Source: Flavobacteriales bacterium
GTDB taxonomy: Bacteria > Bacteroidota > Bacteroidia > Flavobacteriales_D > Crocinitomicaceae
Reading direction: 5' to 3'
NCBI GenBank assembly: GCA_947500875.1
Contig: CANMUN010000003.1
Span: forward strand, 23,228-87,227
Length of the DNA: 64,000 bases
This document shows positions 21,066 to 31,367 of the stretch, in pieces. The translations under genes and the position numbers were made by a program. The stretch's first letter is position 1, and each line of letters opens with the position of its first letter. Under the pieces are notes generated by a model, which made no database searches, had not been told where the DNA came from, and saw only the letters and a program-made list of their open reading frames with translations.

Positions 21066-22337
21066 TTAATTAAAAACTGCAATGAAATTGTTCTTCTTTC
21101 CTTTACCAATAAGCACATATCGTTCATTGAGTAAATGCTCGGATGTTAAAATAAACTGCTCGTCAACCCGCACTTTATTTACCGTTATGGCATTGGCTTT
21201 AATTTCTCTTCGGGCTTCACCGTTCGAGGATAAAAATTTACCTTCAGCAACCAATAAATCCACGATTGAAATTCCCTTGTGGAGCAAATCGCTGGAAATT
21301 TGGGCTTGAGGAACCCCTTCAAATACTTGCAAAAACACCTCTTCCTTAAGGGTTCCCAGCGCCTCTGCAGTAGCTTTACCGAAAAGAATATCGGTTGCTA
21401 ATAAGGCGTTGTTTAACTCTTCAGTGCCATGAACCCTCTGCGTTATATCAGCAGCCAGGGTTTTTTGGGCAAGACGAAGATGGGGAGCTTCTAAATGCTG
21501 ACGGAGTAGTTGGGCAATGGTTTGTTCATCCAACAAAGTAAAGATTTTTAAATAGGTTGCCGCATCTTCATCGCTCGTATTGAGCCAATATTGGTAGAAT
21601 TTATATGGACTGGTGCGTTCTTTCGCCAACCATACGTTGCCCTCCTCCGTTTTTCCAAATTTACCTCCGTCCGCTTTTTTGATCAAGGGAGTGGTTAATG
21701 CGTAGGCTTCACCACCGGATTTGCGACGAATTAATTCGGTCCCGGTTACGATGTTGCCCCATTGGTCGGATCCACCCATCTGAATTTGACAATTTTTGTT
21801 TTGGTTCAAATGGTAAAAATCATAGCCTTGAACCAATTGGTACGAAAATTCTGTGAAGGACATTCCATTTTCCATTCTTGATTTCACCGAATCTTTTGCA
21901 AGCATGTAATTAATGGTGATGTGCTTGCCAACATCTCGAATAAAATCAATAAAAGATAGGTTTTCAAACCAATCGTAATTGTTGACAATTTCAGCAGCAT
22001 TGGGTCCCGAAAAATCCAAAAAATGCTCTAATTGTCGTTGCACCCCTTCAATATTCTTCGCAAGCGTATCCTGATCCAGTAAGTTCCTTTCCTGTGATTT
22101 TCCTGAGGGATCGCCAACCATTCCTGTGGCACCGCCTAATAGCGCAATAGGTTTGTGGCCGGCACGTTGAAAATGTACCAAGGTCATAATTTGTACCAAG
22201 CTGCCAATATGCAAGGAATCCGCAGTAGGGTCAAAACCAATATAACCAGCACATCCTGGATTTTTTAATACGTTTTCGATGCCAGGCATGAGGTCGTGAA
22301 CCATTCCGCGCCAACGCAATTCCTCTATAAAGTTCAT
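21066..22337 (-). CDS. tyrS: Tyrosyl-tRNA synthetase
   Basis: GYIGFDPTADSLHIGSLVQI, GGATGMVGDPSGK, GSDQWGNIVTGTELI, KFGKTEEGNVWL; S4-like C-terminus. Confidence 0.98.
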   Translation of the reverse strand: MNFIEELRWRGMVHDLMPGIENVLKNPGCAGYIGFDPTADSLHIGSLVQIMTLVHFQRAGHKPIALLGGATGMVGDPSGKSQERNLLDQDTLAKNIEGVQRQLEHFLDFSGPNAAEIVNNYDWFENLSFIDFIRDVGKHITINYMLAKDSVKSRMENGMSFTEFSYQLVQGYDFYHLNQNKNCQIQMGGSDQWGNIVTGTELIRRKSGGEAYALTTPLIKKADGGKFGKTEEGNVWLAKERTSPYKFYQYWLNTSDEDAATYLKIFTLLDEQTIAQLLRQHLEAPHLRLAQKTLAADITQRVHGTEELNNALLATDILFGKATAEALGTLKEEVFLQVFEGVPQAQISSDLLHKGISIVDLLVAEGKFLSSNGEARREIKANAITVNKVRVDEQFILTSEHLLNERYVLIGKGKKNNFIAVFN

Positions 22338-23242
22338 TATTTCTTCTTTGTCAATTCTTTAAATACCTCTTCAAGGCTTTTTCTTTCGGAACGCAAGGTT
22401 AGCACAAGCCAGCCTTGTTCTTGGGCTAATTGCGCCACGATTTTACGGACATCGGTGGAGCCATCACCCTCCAATAACCAGCCGTTATCTACGGATTTCG
22501 AGGTTTTAATGCCAGGAGTCTTTTTCAGCAATGAAGCATTGATTACCCCATCAAATTCGACGTAAACGGTTTGACTTTCTTGCGATGAACTCAGTGCTTC
22601 ACGAGGATTATCGGCAACAATTTTCCCTTGATTAATAATGATAATTCGGTCGCAAATAGCTTCTACCTCTTGCATGATGTGCGTGGACAATAAAATGGTT
22701 TTTTGTTGTCCCAAAAGTTTAATAAGTGCACGAATTTCCACAAGTTGGTTTGGATCTAATCCCGAAGTAGGTTCATCCAAAATTAATACTTGAGGATCGT
22801 GGATGAATGCCTGCGCTAATCCTACTCGCTGCTTATATCCTTTCGAAAGCGCTCCAATTTTTTTGCCTTGCTCTTGTCCTAACCCAACCATGTCAATAAG
22901 TTCGTTAACGCGGGCGTTGCGGTTTTTAATCTTGTAGATACCTCCCACGAAATGCAAGTATTCTTTTACATACATATCCAGATAGAGGGGGTTGTTCTCC
23001 GGGAGGTAACCAATGATTTTTCGCGTATCCAATTGGTCAACATCCACCGCCAATTGATGCACGTGGATGCTTCCTGAACTTACCGGTATGTAGCCCGTAA
23101 TCATCTTCATGGTTGTGGATTTTCCTGCGCCATTGGGCCCAAGAAAACCAACAATTTCCCCTTTGCCAATTTCAAAAGAAATTTGGTTTACTGCGGCTTG
23201 CTGCCCAAAGAATTTCGAAACGTTGTTTACAACAATTGACAT
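22337..23242 (-). CDS. gldA: GldA-type ABC transporter ATP-binding protein
   Basis: GPNGAGKSTTMKMITGY, YLPENNPLYLDMYVKEYL, LDEPTSGLDPNQLVEIR, LLSTHIMQEVEAICDRIIIINQGKIVAD. Confidence 0.88.
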   Translation of the reverse strand: MSIVVNNVSKFFGQQAAVNQISFEIGKGEIVGFLGPNGAGKSTTMKMITGYIPVSSGSIHVHQLAVDVDQLDTRKIIGYLPENNPLYLDMYVKEYLHFVGGIYKIKNRNARVNELIDMVGLGQEQGKKIGALSKGYKQRVGLAQAFIHDPQVLILDEPTSGLDPNQLVEIRALIKLLGQQKTILLSTHIMQEVEAICDRIIIINQGKIVADNPREALSSSQESQTVYVEFDGVINASLLKKTPGIKTSKSVDNGWLLEGDGSTDVRKIVAQLAQEQGWLVLTLRSERKSLEEVFKELTKKK

Positions 23243-23253
23243 GCTTTGCGAAG

Positions 23254-24717
23254 TTAATCATTTTTAAGTGACCATATGGCTAAAGCCTCTTTGGAGAGCA
23301 ATAAACCCAAGAAAAGACCGGTAAAGGACGCTCCTGCTTGCGTTTCTAGGCTATCTTCTAACATCATGGAAAACAAAAAAATAAGCATGAGCAATGCCTT
23401 TAACCCTTGTTTTTCTTGTAACCCTAGAAAAAGCTGCCAAATGATGAGGCCTAACAACAAACCAACCCCGATTAGGCCGCATCCCAACCAAGTGGTCAGA
23501 AACATGTTGTGGGGGCGTTTTTGATTCTCTGCCAATAAAGCGGTGTTTTCGTAGGCTTTTTTCATAGAACGGTCAATGTCCCCGATGCCCACGCCCCATA
23601 AAGGATTTTGTTCGATGAGTTTCACGGCGGTTTCCCAATAGATGAAGCGTTGTAATAGCGAATGACCATTTGGGTCTTTGGCTAAATGAAATTCGTACTT
23701 CACTTCAAAATACCTGCCCAGCATATTTCCTTTTGCGCTGTATGGGTCTGTAAATCCATTTTCGATGTCGATGATAGCCTCCTTTTCTAAACGTTGGACT
23801 GCTGATGGTGTTAATGGCTTACCAAGGGAACACAGGTATCGCTCACAGGTACGTTGCAATACTTGACCCTTTCGGTCATTTCCGTTAAAATCCACCTTCG
23901 ATTTACGATTCCATGCCATCGATGCTTCTCCTACATCTTTGAATGACCCGCATGCCTCGGGTGCTTTCAAAAAATCACGGACTACGAACCAGGAAACGCA
24001 TAATCCTAGGGCCAACAAGCCGATGAAAAGCACTTTGATCCATTGCTTTGAAAGGAGCGTCATCGTTCCGAAATATCCAAACGTGATCAATAGGCATCCA
24101 ATGGCACTAAAGGTTTGGCTGTATAGGACATAGGCAGTTGCCAGCACGATGTAGGACCAAGCATATCCTTTTGAAAGCAACTTCTTGAGCGCAAAATGTA
24201 GGCAAAGGGCAATGGAAAAAACAACCAAAATCCCAAATCGAATGTGTGACCCAAACCAACTTAATTGCCTTATGTCCAGCGCTTTTTGCCCGTTTAATAA
24301 ATAGAGGAATCGAACCCCATTCAGAACCATTAGCACGGCAAGAAGGAGCATTAAAAACTTGAAAACTCGAACAATTCGGTCCTTATCCCACGTTAGGGTC
24401 GTTGAAATGAGGACAGGAAGTGCAAAAAATGAAAGCCTCACTCGGATCGCATTCCACCCTGCACTAAGGTCTTGGGTCCAGCATAAGCTGATGACATGGG
24501 CCAGAAAAAGGAGCAGTAATACGCTAATCCATTTTTTGTTGGTTAGCCAACGATCTCGAAACAATGCATAATCGCCGAAAAGAAGAAAAACCAAGGTGTA
24601 GCCGATAAAGGAAACCGACATAAGGAACTTACTGCATGCAAGTCCGGTAAGAAACACACCAAGAAGGACAAAATAAACGTTTTCCCGTTGTTCTTTAATC
24701 CAAACTCGGCTTTTCAT
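23254..24717 (-). CDS. O-antigen ligase / polymerase family membrane protein
   Basis: Multi-TM; Wzy_C-like RFIYWETAVKLIEQNPLWGVGIGD and RPHNMFLTTWLGCGLIG. Confidence 0.85.
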   Translation of the reverse strand: MKSRVWIKEQRENVYFVLLGVFLTGLACSKFLMSVSFIGYTLVFLLFGDYALFRDRWLTNKKWISVLLLLFLAHVISLCWTQDLSAGWNAIRVRLSFFALPVLISTTLTWDKDRIVRVFKFLMLLLAVLMVLNGVRFLYLLNGQKALDIRQLSWFGSHIRFGILVVFSIALCLHFALKKLLSKGYAWSYIVLATAYVLYSQTFSAIGCLLITFGYFGTMTLLSKQWIKVLFIGLLALGLCVSWFVVRDFLKAPEACGSFKDVGEASMAWNRKSKVDFNGNDRKGQVLQRTCERYLCSLGKPLTPSAVQRLEKEAIIDIENGFTDPYSAKGNMLGRYFEVKYEFHLAKDPNGHSLLQRFIYWETAVKLIEQNPLWGVGIGDIDRSMKKAYENTALLAENQKRPHNMFLTTWLGCGLIGVGLLLGLIIWQLFLGLQEKQGLKALLMLIFLFSMMLEDSLETQAGASFTGLFLGLLLSKEALAIWSLKND

Positions 24718-26351
24718 TATTTTAATTTCAGCAGGGATTTGTATTCTTGTTCGTTTTGCAAAATGGACGATGCCTTATTTAGTACCGCGTTGTTTCTAAA
24801 TCCATATTGGTTCCGGCCTTTTTCAAAATAAAATCGACCAACGATTTCTTCTTCTAATATCGACACGACCTCTTCACGATGGCTTTCTAAATCTTCGATT
24901 AAGGGTTTTTTCAGTTGTTCTTGCAATGCCGCGTAACTTTTCGAAACCCTTGTAAATTCATTGTTTTTTTCCAATGAGCTCTTGAGTTTTTCTAAAAGAC
25001 TGGTTTCAAAAGATGTATAAGTAAAGTTGCGCGCTTGTACAAAAGTTTTGAAGTTATCGTAATCCTCTTGTGATAGCTTGAATTTATCGGGAGCCTCGAT
25101 GGTTGAGTGCGAGGAATGAAATTGGGTCGCAAAATGAAAAATCAAATGCTGCTGTATTAACGCTTTTGTAAATCCGCTTTCTATGGAATCAACCAGCGGT
25201 ATATCCGGCTCTATCCCTCGGCCGTCGATCACCGTTCTTCCGTTTTTGGTCTGGAATTGTTGGAGTAAACTGTCGGGAATTTCTTTGGGAGTTGATCCGC
25301 TGTTTTGGTCGTAATAGTCCAACCTTTGCACGCAACGTCCCGAGGGCGTATAATATTTCGCAATGGTTAATTTCATTTTCGAACCGTATTTCAAGTCAAA
25401 GGTCCTTTGGACTAAGCCTTTACCGTAACTTGTATTTCCAACAATTACTGCGCGGTCTAAATCTTGCAGTGCTCCTGCCACTATTTCACTTGCAGAAGCA
25501 GAATTTTCATCAATCAAAACCACCAATGGAAGGTTTTCAGCTATGGGGTTTTCTTGAGTTTTGTACACCATATTTTCTTGCTTTGAGCGCCCTTTCGTAG
25601 TGACTACTACTTGTCCTTTTGGAACAAAAAAACCAACGATTTTGACCGCCTCCATGAGCAATCCGCCTCCGTTTCCGCGTAAATCAAAAATGAGTTTTTT
25701 CATGCCTTTTCCTTGTAAATCCAGCACGTTTTTTTTGACTTCTTCCGCGGCTGTTTGCGTGAAGCTGCTCAAAGAAATGTACCCAGTGCTTTCGTTTACA
25801 AGTCCAGCAAAAGGGATGTCGGGAATTTTAATTTCGTCCCGAGTTAAATTAAAGGTAAAGGCTTTGTCCGCGCGTTGAACCTCCAAAGCAACGGTCGTTC
25901 CTTTAGGACCTTTGAGGGCATTCGAAATTTCTTCGGTTGTTTTTTCTGCAACACTTTTGTTGTCGACACGAAGGATAACATCGCCCGCCAACAGTCCTCC
26001 TTTTTGAGCGGGGCTGTTTTCATAAAGTTCCGTAATGTAAGTTTCTTCACCAATTTTACCCAACGAAGCTCCAATTCCCCCGTATTGCCCAGTGGTCATT
26101 AACCGGTAGTCTTCAATGTTTGCTTCGTGGTAAAACACCGTGTAGGGGTCGAGCTCGTTTAACATGGCATCAATGGCCGTTTTGGAAAGTTTTCCGTGCC
26201 CAACTTCATCTACAAAATAGAGGTCCAAGTGTTCGTAGATTTGGTCCATTAACTCAAGGCTTTTGAGCTCCTCAAAACCTGCGGATTGTGCATGCGAAAA
26301 AGTCGCATTGAAATAGAAGACAAGGGCTAGCAGTGGATGAATTATGCGCAT
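24717..26351 (-). CDS. S41 family carboxy-terminal processing peptidase
   Basis: PDZ region GGLLAGDVILRVDNKSV; KLIFDLRGNGGGLLMEAVKI; ENSASASEIVAGALQDLDRAVIVGNTSYGKGLVQ. Confidence 0.93.
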   Translation of the reverse strand: MRIIHPLLALVFYFNATFSHAQSAGFEELKSLELMDQIYEHLDLYFVDEVGHGKLSKTAIDAMLNELDPYTVFYHEANIEDYRLMTTGQYGGIGASLGKIGEETYITELYENSPAQKGGLLAGDVILRVDNKSVAEKTTEEISNALKGPKGTTVALEVQRADKAFTFNLTRDEIKIPDIPFAGLVNESTGYISLSSFTQTAAEEVKKNVLDLQGKGMKKLIFDLRGNGGGLLMEAVKIVGFFVPKGQVVVTTKGRSKQENMVYKTQENPIAENLPLVVLIDENSASASEIVAGALQDLDRAVIVGNTSYGKGLVQRTFDLKYGSKMKLTIAKYYTPSGRCVQRLDYYDQNSGSTPKEIPDSLLQQFQTKNGRTVIDGRGIEPDIPLVDSIESGFTKALIQQHLIFHFATQFHSSHSTIEAPDKFKLSQEDYDNFKTFVQARNFTYTSFETSLLEKLKSSLEKNNEFTRVSKSYAALQEQLKKPLIEDLESHREEVVSILEEEIVGRFYFEKGRNQYGFRNNAVLNKASSILQNEQEYKSLLKLK

Positions 26352-26710
26352 ATTTTTTGGATGATTTGCTTTATTTGTGATTCAACTTTGGGATATTCCA
26401 CCATTTCGTTGCTAAGATAAACGATGCTAATGTGTAAAACACACCCATCTTCCGTTGTTTTTTTAACGAGAAGTTCTTTATTTCTACGCAGGCATTCGCG
26501 AACCATGCGTTTGATTCGATTGCGGTCATGGGCTTTGCGTATTTTTTTCTTGGGTACGCTAATCAGCACGGAGAACTGAGGGGATTCACTCGGTTTTTGA
26601 TAAACATGACTTAAAATTGGAAAAAAATAGACTTTACTCCCTGCCTTGAACAGTTGGTCCATTTCATCCTTAAGATGCATCCGATATTTTTTTCCAAAAT
26701 CTTCTCCCAC
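26342..26710 (-). CDS. rnpA: Ribonuclease P protein component
   Basis: SVPKKKIRKAHDRNRIKRMVRECLRRNK signature. Confidence 0.93.
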   Translation of the reverse strand: MGEDFGKKYRMHLKDEMDQLFKAGSKVYFFPILSHVYQKPSESPQFSVLISVPKKKIRKAHDRNRIKRMVRECLRRNKELLVKKTTEDGCVLHISIVYLSNEMVEYPKVESQIKQIIQKICA

Positions 26711-26733
26711 GCTTCAAAGGTAAGGATATGACC

Positions 26734-28095
26734 TTATTTAACCTCAACATCGCTTTTCCCTTCGTAAAATTCAATTCGAAGCAAGTCCCCTTTTTTCAGG
26801 GATTTCGCACTGGATAAAATCATGCCGTCTTTTCGGACGATGGAATACCCCCTAGAAAGCACTGCCCTAGGGTCCATGAGAGCTATTTCTTTGGATAAAC
26901 GTTCAAGTTGAAAATGCTGTTTAAGGATGAGATGGCTTGATTTATTGGCTGTTTTATGCCATAAACTCTGCGACTTTTGAAAGGCTAAATTCGTGGTTGA
27001 TTTCAGCGTTTGATTCAATTTAAGAGGCATGTGTATGAGCTGATTTTGATGCTTTTTCAATGAAATGCGAGGTGTTTGTTGAACATTGGAAAGGAGTTGC
27101 AGAAGGTCACGTCGGTTGTTGTCGATATTCCAACGAGATATTCGGGAGATTTTTAATACCGCTTGTTGAATAGCACGTTGGTTCAATTGTTGCATCTCGT
27201 TGAAAGATTGCTGAATGCGCTTTGCGCATTGTTCCACGGACTCGGCGGCCACCTCAAAGATGTGCAGAATGTTATGCGCTAATACGGAAGGGGTAATGGC
27301 ATGGGAATTTGCCACCATTTCAGCAACAGTGAGGTTGGTTGAGTGACCAATTCCGCAGAGAACAGGTATGGGAAATTCAGCAATTTTCTTGCAAAGGAGG
27401 TAGTCGTCATAACAGGACATGCCAACCTCGGCCCCACCTCCTCGAACAATGGCAACGGCATCGAAATGCTTCAAAAGCCGTTCAATTTTCCCTAAAGCTC
27501 CAAGGATTGATTGAATCGCCGGGTCCCCCTGCAGCGTGCAATTGAAAAGGAAGGTGCTAATTCCAAATCGATTTTTTTCAGCCTCAAGCACTTCGTTGAA
27601 ATCCGACAAGCCCTTACTGGAATCTGCGGAAATTAAAGCGATTCTTTTGGGTAAAGGCAATTTCAATTGTTGATTTTTATTTAACAGCCCTTCTTGGTTG
27701 AGTTTTTTGAGCGTTTCAACCCTCAGTTTGTGAAGTTCTCCTAAGGAAAAGCTCGGGTCTATGTCGATGATATGTAAACTCAATCCAAACGTCTCGCTGA
27801 AGACTATTTTTACTTCAAGCAGCAGTTCTTTTCCCTCGGAAAGCGGCTCTTGAACGGTTTTTTCAAAATGCGTTCGTATGCGTTGAAAATGCGTTTTCCA
27901 TAGAACTCCGCTAAGGTTTGCTACAATTTTACCGTTTTCACGTTGCACCAGTTCTGGAAAGGCATGGCCGCTGGCAAATTCGTTCATTTTGTAGAGTTCG
28001 GCACGAACCCAATACGTTTGCTGGTATCGGTTCTCCAGGGTTTTACGGATGGACCCCGCCACCTGTAGCAAGGTGAAAATTTGCTTAGACATCAC
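26734..28095 (-). CDS. xseA: Exodeoxyribonuclease VII large subunit
   Basis: RIALISADSSKGLSDF, AIVRGGGAEVGMSCYDDYLLCKKIAEFPIPVLCGIGHSTNLTVAEMVANSHAITPS, DPRAVLSRGYSIV. Confidence 0.92.
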   Translation of the reverse strand: MMSKQIFTLLQVAGSIRKTLENRYQQTYWVRAELYKMNEFASGHAFPELVQRENGKIVANLSGVLWKTHFQRIRTHFEKTVQEPLSEGKELLLEVKIVFSETFGLSLHIIDIDPSFSLGELHKLRVETLKKLNQEGLLNKNQQLKLPLPKRIALISADSSKGLSDFNEVLEAEKNRFGISTFLFNCTLQGDPAIQSILGALGKIERLLKHFDAVAIVRGGGAEVGMSCYDDYLLCKKIAEFPIPVLCGIGHSTNLTVAEMVANSHAITPSVLAHNILHIFEVAAESVEQCAKRIQQSFNEMQQLNQRAIQQAVLKISRISRWNIDNNRRDLLQLLSNVQQTPRISLKKHQNQLIHMPLKLNQTLKSTTNLAFQKSQSLWHKTANKSSHLILKQHFQLERLSKEIALMDPRAVLSRGYSIVRKDGMILSSAKSLKKGDLLRIEFYEGKSDVEVK

Positions 28096-28126
28096 TTAAA
28101 ATTAACCATTTAGATGGATGGTTGAG

Positions 28127-28158
28127 TTTGGTAGCGCGAATTTAATGTTCTATCTTTG
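28127..28158 (+). promoter_or_regulatory. Predicted Bacteroidota promoter of prs
   Basis: TTTG at 28127-28130, 20-nt spacer, TATCTTTG at 28151-28158. Confidence 0.7.
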
Positions 28159-28177
28159 CGCACCTTAGGAAAAAATC

Positions 28178-29104
28178 ATGGGAGCAAAATTTTTCGCAGG
28201 ACGCGCCACGTTGGATTTGGGAAGCCGAATTGCCCAACATTACGGGTCGATTTTAGGCGAGGTAACCGTTACCACCTTTAGTGACGGAGAAATTCAACCG
28301 AGTTTCAACGAATCGGTGCGTGGGCAAGATGTTTTCATCATTCAGTCGACAACTCCTCCAGCAGAAAACCTCATGGAAATGCTCTTGTTGATTGACGCTG
28401 CACGCCGAGCTTCAGCGCGCAAAATAATAGCTGTGATTCCTTATTACGGATATGCTCGACAGGATCGTAAAGACCAACCAAGGGTTGCCATCGGAGCTAA
28501 ATTGGTGGCGAATATGTTGATGGCTGCTGGAGCAGATCGCATCATTACCATGGACTTACATGCCGATCAAATTCAAGGGTTTTTTGAGGTGCCTGTGGAT
28601 CATTTGTTTGGCTCAACCATTTTTATCCCGGAAATAGAGCGGCTGAATTTGGACAACATCGTCATTGCAGCCCCGGATGTAGGAGGAGCAAAGCGGGCAA
28701 ATATGTACGCCAAAGTGCTCAATTGTGGACTTGCCTTATGCCATAAGAACCGTAAAAAAGCCAATGAAATTGCTGAAATGACGGTGATTGGAGAAGTGGT
28801 AGGAAAGCATGTAATCATTGTTGACGACATGTGCGATACGGCAGGTACGCTCACCGCTTCTTCTGCTTTATTCATGGAGAATGGGGCCGCATCGGTTCGT
28901 GCTTTTTGCACCCACGCTGTATTGTCGGGGCCTGCATTTGATCGCATTGAAGCATCCACCCTGACGGAGGTCATTGTAACGGACACCATTCCTCATGAAA
29001 GAAAATCCTCCAAAGTTCGCACGTTATCCGTTGACAAGTACTTTGCTTCGGTCATTGACCGTTTGTTGAAAAATGAATCCATCGGAGGAGATTATTATAA
29101 GTAA
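28178..29104 (+). CDS. prs: Ribose-phosphate pyrophosphokinase
   Basis: SFNESVRGQDVFIIQST, MLLLIDAARRASARKIIAVIPYYGYARQDRK, VIIVDDMCDTAGTL. Confidence 0.97.
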   Translation: MGAKFFAGRATLDLGSRIAQHYGSILGEVTVTTFSDGEIQPSFNESVRGQDVFIIQSTTPPAENLMEMLLLIDAARRASARKIIAVIPYYGYARQDRKDQPRVAIGAKLVANMLMAAGADRIITMDLHADQIQGFFEVPVDHLFGSTIFIPEIERLNLDNIVIAAPDVGGAKRANMYAKVLNCGLALCHKNRKKANEIAEMTVIGEVVGKHVIIVDDMCDTAGTLTASSALFMENGAASVRAFCTHAVLSGPAFDRIEASTLTEVIVTDTIPHERKSSKVRTLSVDKYFASVIDRLLKNESIGGDYYK

Positions 29105-29123
29105 CCAATAAAAATAAATATAA

Positions 29124-29708
29124 ATGAAAACAGCACAGTTGAGCGGTTCGCTAAGAGCGAACGTAGGGAAAAAGGATGCAAGCGCGCTTCGCAACGAAGG
29201 CTTGGTTCCTTGCGTGCTTTATGGACAAGGGGAACAAACCCACTTCGCAGTAAAGCAAGTTGCCATTGAGAAAATCGTTTTTTCTCCCAATGTCTATCAA
29301 ATTGAATTGGATATTGACGGTAAAAAAGCACGAGCAATTATCCGGGAATTGCAGCAGCATCCAACCAAAGACACCGTACAACACGTGGACTTTCTGGAAT
29401 TAAGTGATTCCAAAGAAGTTCGTGTTAAACTTCCTGTTCGCGTCACCGGTTCATCCCGAGGCGTAATGGCAGGGGGTAAACTCATGCAGGTGTTTAGAAC
29501 CTTAAAATGTCAAGGTTTACCATCAGCGCTTCCCGAAGACATTACCGTCGATATTTCTCCGTTGAGAATTGGTCATTCGATTCGAATTTCGAACCTTGAA
29601 ATCCCGGGGGTTAAAATCTTAGAACCTGCTAACGCAGTGGTGGTGGCCGTGAAAATGGCAAGAGGAGCGGTTAAAGGTTCTGATGCAGATCCTGAAGACG
29701 AAGAATAA
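29124..29708 (+). CDS. rplY: 50S ribosomal protein L25/general stress protein Ctc
   Basis: LRANVGKKDASALRNEGLVPCVLYG; IRELQQHPTKDTVQHVDFLEL; acidic C-terminal tail. Confidence 0.95.
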   Translation: MKTAQLSGSLRANVGKKDASALRNEGLVPCVLYGQGEQTHFAVKQVAIEKIVFSPNVYQIELDIDGKKARAIIRELQQHPTKDTVQHVDFLELSDSKEVRVKLPVRVTGSSRGVMAGGKLMQVFRTLKCQGLPSALPEDITVDISPLRIGHSIRISNLEIPGVKILEPANAVVVAVKMARGAVKGSDADPEDEE

Positions 29709-29722
29709 AATCATTCAAAGAG

Positions 29723-29743
29723 AACCGCTTCGGCGGTTTTTTT
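29723..29743 (+). terminator. Rho-independent terminator after rplY
   Basis: AACCGC-TTCG-GCGGTT followed by TTTTT. Confidence 0.85.
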
Positions 29744-29777
29744 ATTTCCTAATTTTACCACAAAAAGAAAATTCAGC

Positions 29778-31316
29778 ATGAAAATACAAGACATACTTCA
29801 TCAATTCGGAATCCAAACAACCAATCCGGGAGGATTTTCCGGAACGCTCGTATCAACGGAATTATCTTCCACTGAAATCGTGTCAAGTTCTCCGGTGGAC
29901 GGGAAAGTAATTGCTGCGGTAAAACCGCTAACGGAAAAAGGGTACCATGACATCGTTGAAAAATCAGCGAAAGCGTTCATTGAATGGCGAACGGTACCTG
30001 CTCCAAAGCGAGGCGAAGTGGTTCGTCAATTAGCGGAACAATTGCGCGTTCATAAAGAAGCCCTTGGAACCTTGGTTTCCTACGAAATGGGTAAATCCTT
30101 GCAAGAGGGACTCGGAGAAGTTCAAGAAATGATTGATATCTGCGACTTCGCGGTTGGATTGTCGAGGCAACTATACGGATTAACCATGCACTCGGAGCGT
30201 CCTGGACATCGCATGTATGAGCAATATCACCCTCTGGGAATTGTTGGAATCATTTCCGCGTTTAATTTTCCGGTGGCCGTGTGGAATTGGAATTCTGCAC
30301 TGGCTTGGGTTTGCGGCGATGTATGCGTTTGGAAACCTTCCGAAAAAACGCCGATTACCGCCTTGGCTTGTCAGTACATCACCAATGAAGTGTTCTCAAA
30401 GAACGGGGTTCCAGACGGTGTTTCGTCCCTGGTAATCGGTGGCCCTGAATTGGGTAAGCTGATGGCTTCGGATGTCAGGATTCCTTTGGTTTCTGCTACG
30501 GGTTCTACCCGTATGGGGAAATCAGTGGGCGCTGCAGTAGGAGCTCGATTGGGCCATTCATTGTTGGAATTAGGAGGCAATAATGCCATCATTATTACCC
30601 CTTCGGCCGATTTGAAAACGGTAGTTCCGGGTGCTGTATTCGGTGCTGTTGGAACCGCCGGTCAACGTTGTACTTCCACCCGCCGACTGATCATTCACGC
30701 ATCGGTTTACGAACAAGTAAGGGATGCTTTGGTAAAAGCGTATGCCCAGTTGCGCATTGGAAATCCATTAGATGCATCGAATCATGTCGGACCCTTGATC
30801 GATCAAGATGCTGTTGCTGCCTATAAACAAGCCATTGCTCAAGCCATAGAGCAAGGAGGTAAGGTCGTGGTTGAGGGAGGTGTTTTGACGGGCGAAGGGT
30901 ATGAATCCGGGTGTTTTGTGAAACCTTGCATCATCGAAGCAGAGAACCATTTGGCCATTGTGCAGCACGAAACCTTTGCGCCCATCTTGTACCTCATGCA
31001 ATACCGCGGGGATGTTCATGAGGCAATTGCGTTACAAAATGGTGTTCCCCAGGGCTTGTCCTCTGCTATTATGACCCACAATTTAAAAGAATCCGAGGCC
31101 TTTTTATCGCACGCTGGTTCCGATTGTGGAATTGCTAATGTGAACATTGGGACATCCGGCGCGGAAATCGGTGGAGCATTCGGCGGCGAAAAGGAAACGG
31201 GAGGAGGACGGGAGTCGGGTTCCGATTCTTGGAAGATTTACATGCGTCGGCAAACCAACACAATTAATTACTTGGACAGCTTGCCTCTGGCACAAGGAAT
31301 TAAATTTGATTTGTAA
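29778..31316 (+). CDS. Aldehyde dehydrogenase family protein (ALDH7/alpha-aminoadipic semialdehyde dehydrogenase-like)
   Basis: IISAFNFPVAVWNWNSALAWVCGD, LLELGGNNAIII, GTAGQRCTSTRRLI, GSDSWKIYMRRQTNTINY. Confidence 0.94.
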   Translation: MKIQDILHQFGIQTTNPGGFSGTLVSTELSSTEIVSSSPVDGKVIAAVKPLTEKGYHDIVEKSAKAFIEWRTVPAPKRGEVVRQLAEQLRVHKEALGTLVSYEMGKSLQEGLGEVQEMIDICDFAVGLSRQLYGLTMHSERPGHRMYEQYHPLGIVGIISAFNFPVAVWNWNSALAWVCGDVCVWKPSEKTPITALACQYITNEVFSKNGVPDGVSSLVIGGPELGKLMASDVRIPLVSATGSTRMGKSVGAAVGARLGHSLLELGGNNAIIITPSADLKTVVPGAVFGAVGTAGQRCTSTRRLIIHASVYEQVRDALVKAYAQLRIGNPLDASNHVGPLIDQDAVAAYKQAIAQAIEQGGKVVVEGGVLTGEGYESGCFVKPCIIEAENHLAIVQHETFAPILYLMQYRGDVHEAIALQNGVPQGLSSAIMTHNLKESEAFLSHAGSDCGIANVNIGTSGAEIGGAFGGEKETGGGRESGSDSWKIYMRRQTNTINYLDSLPLAQGIKFDL

Positions 31317-31367
31317 AAAGCGCATTTTTCCAATGCCGCTTTCCTATCTTTGCTGAAAATAAGATTC

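Noticed and set aside
25292-26102. Plus-strand ORFs opposite the S41 peptidase gene
   Set aside because: The S41 reading frame has clear catalytic motifs; the opposite ORFs are shadow frames
28600-28989. Minus-strand 129-aa ORF inside prs
   Set aside because: Antisense to highly conserved PRPP synthetase; no independent support
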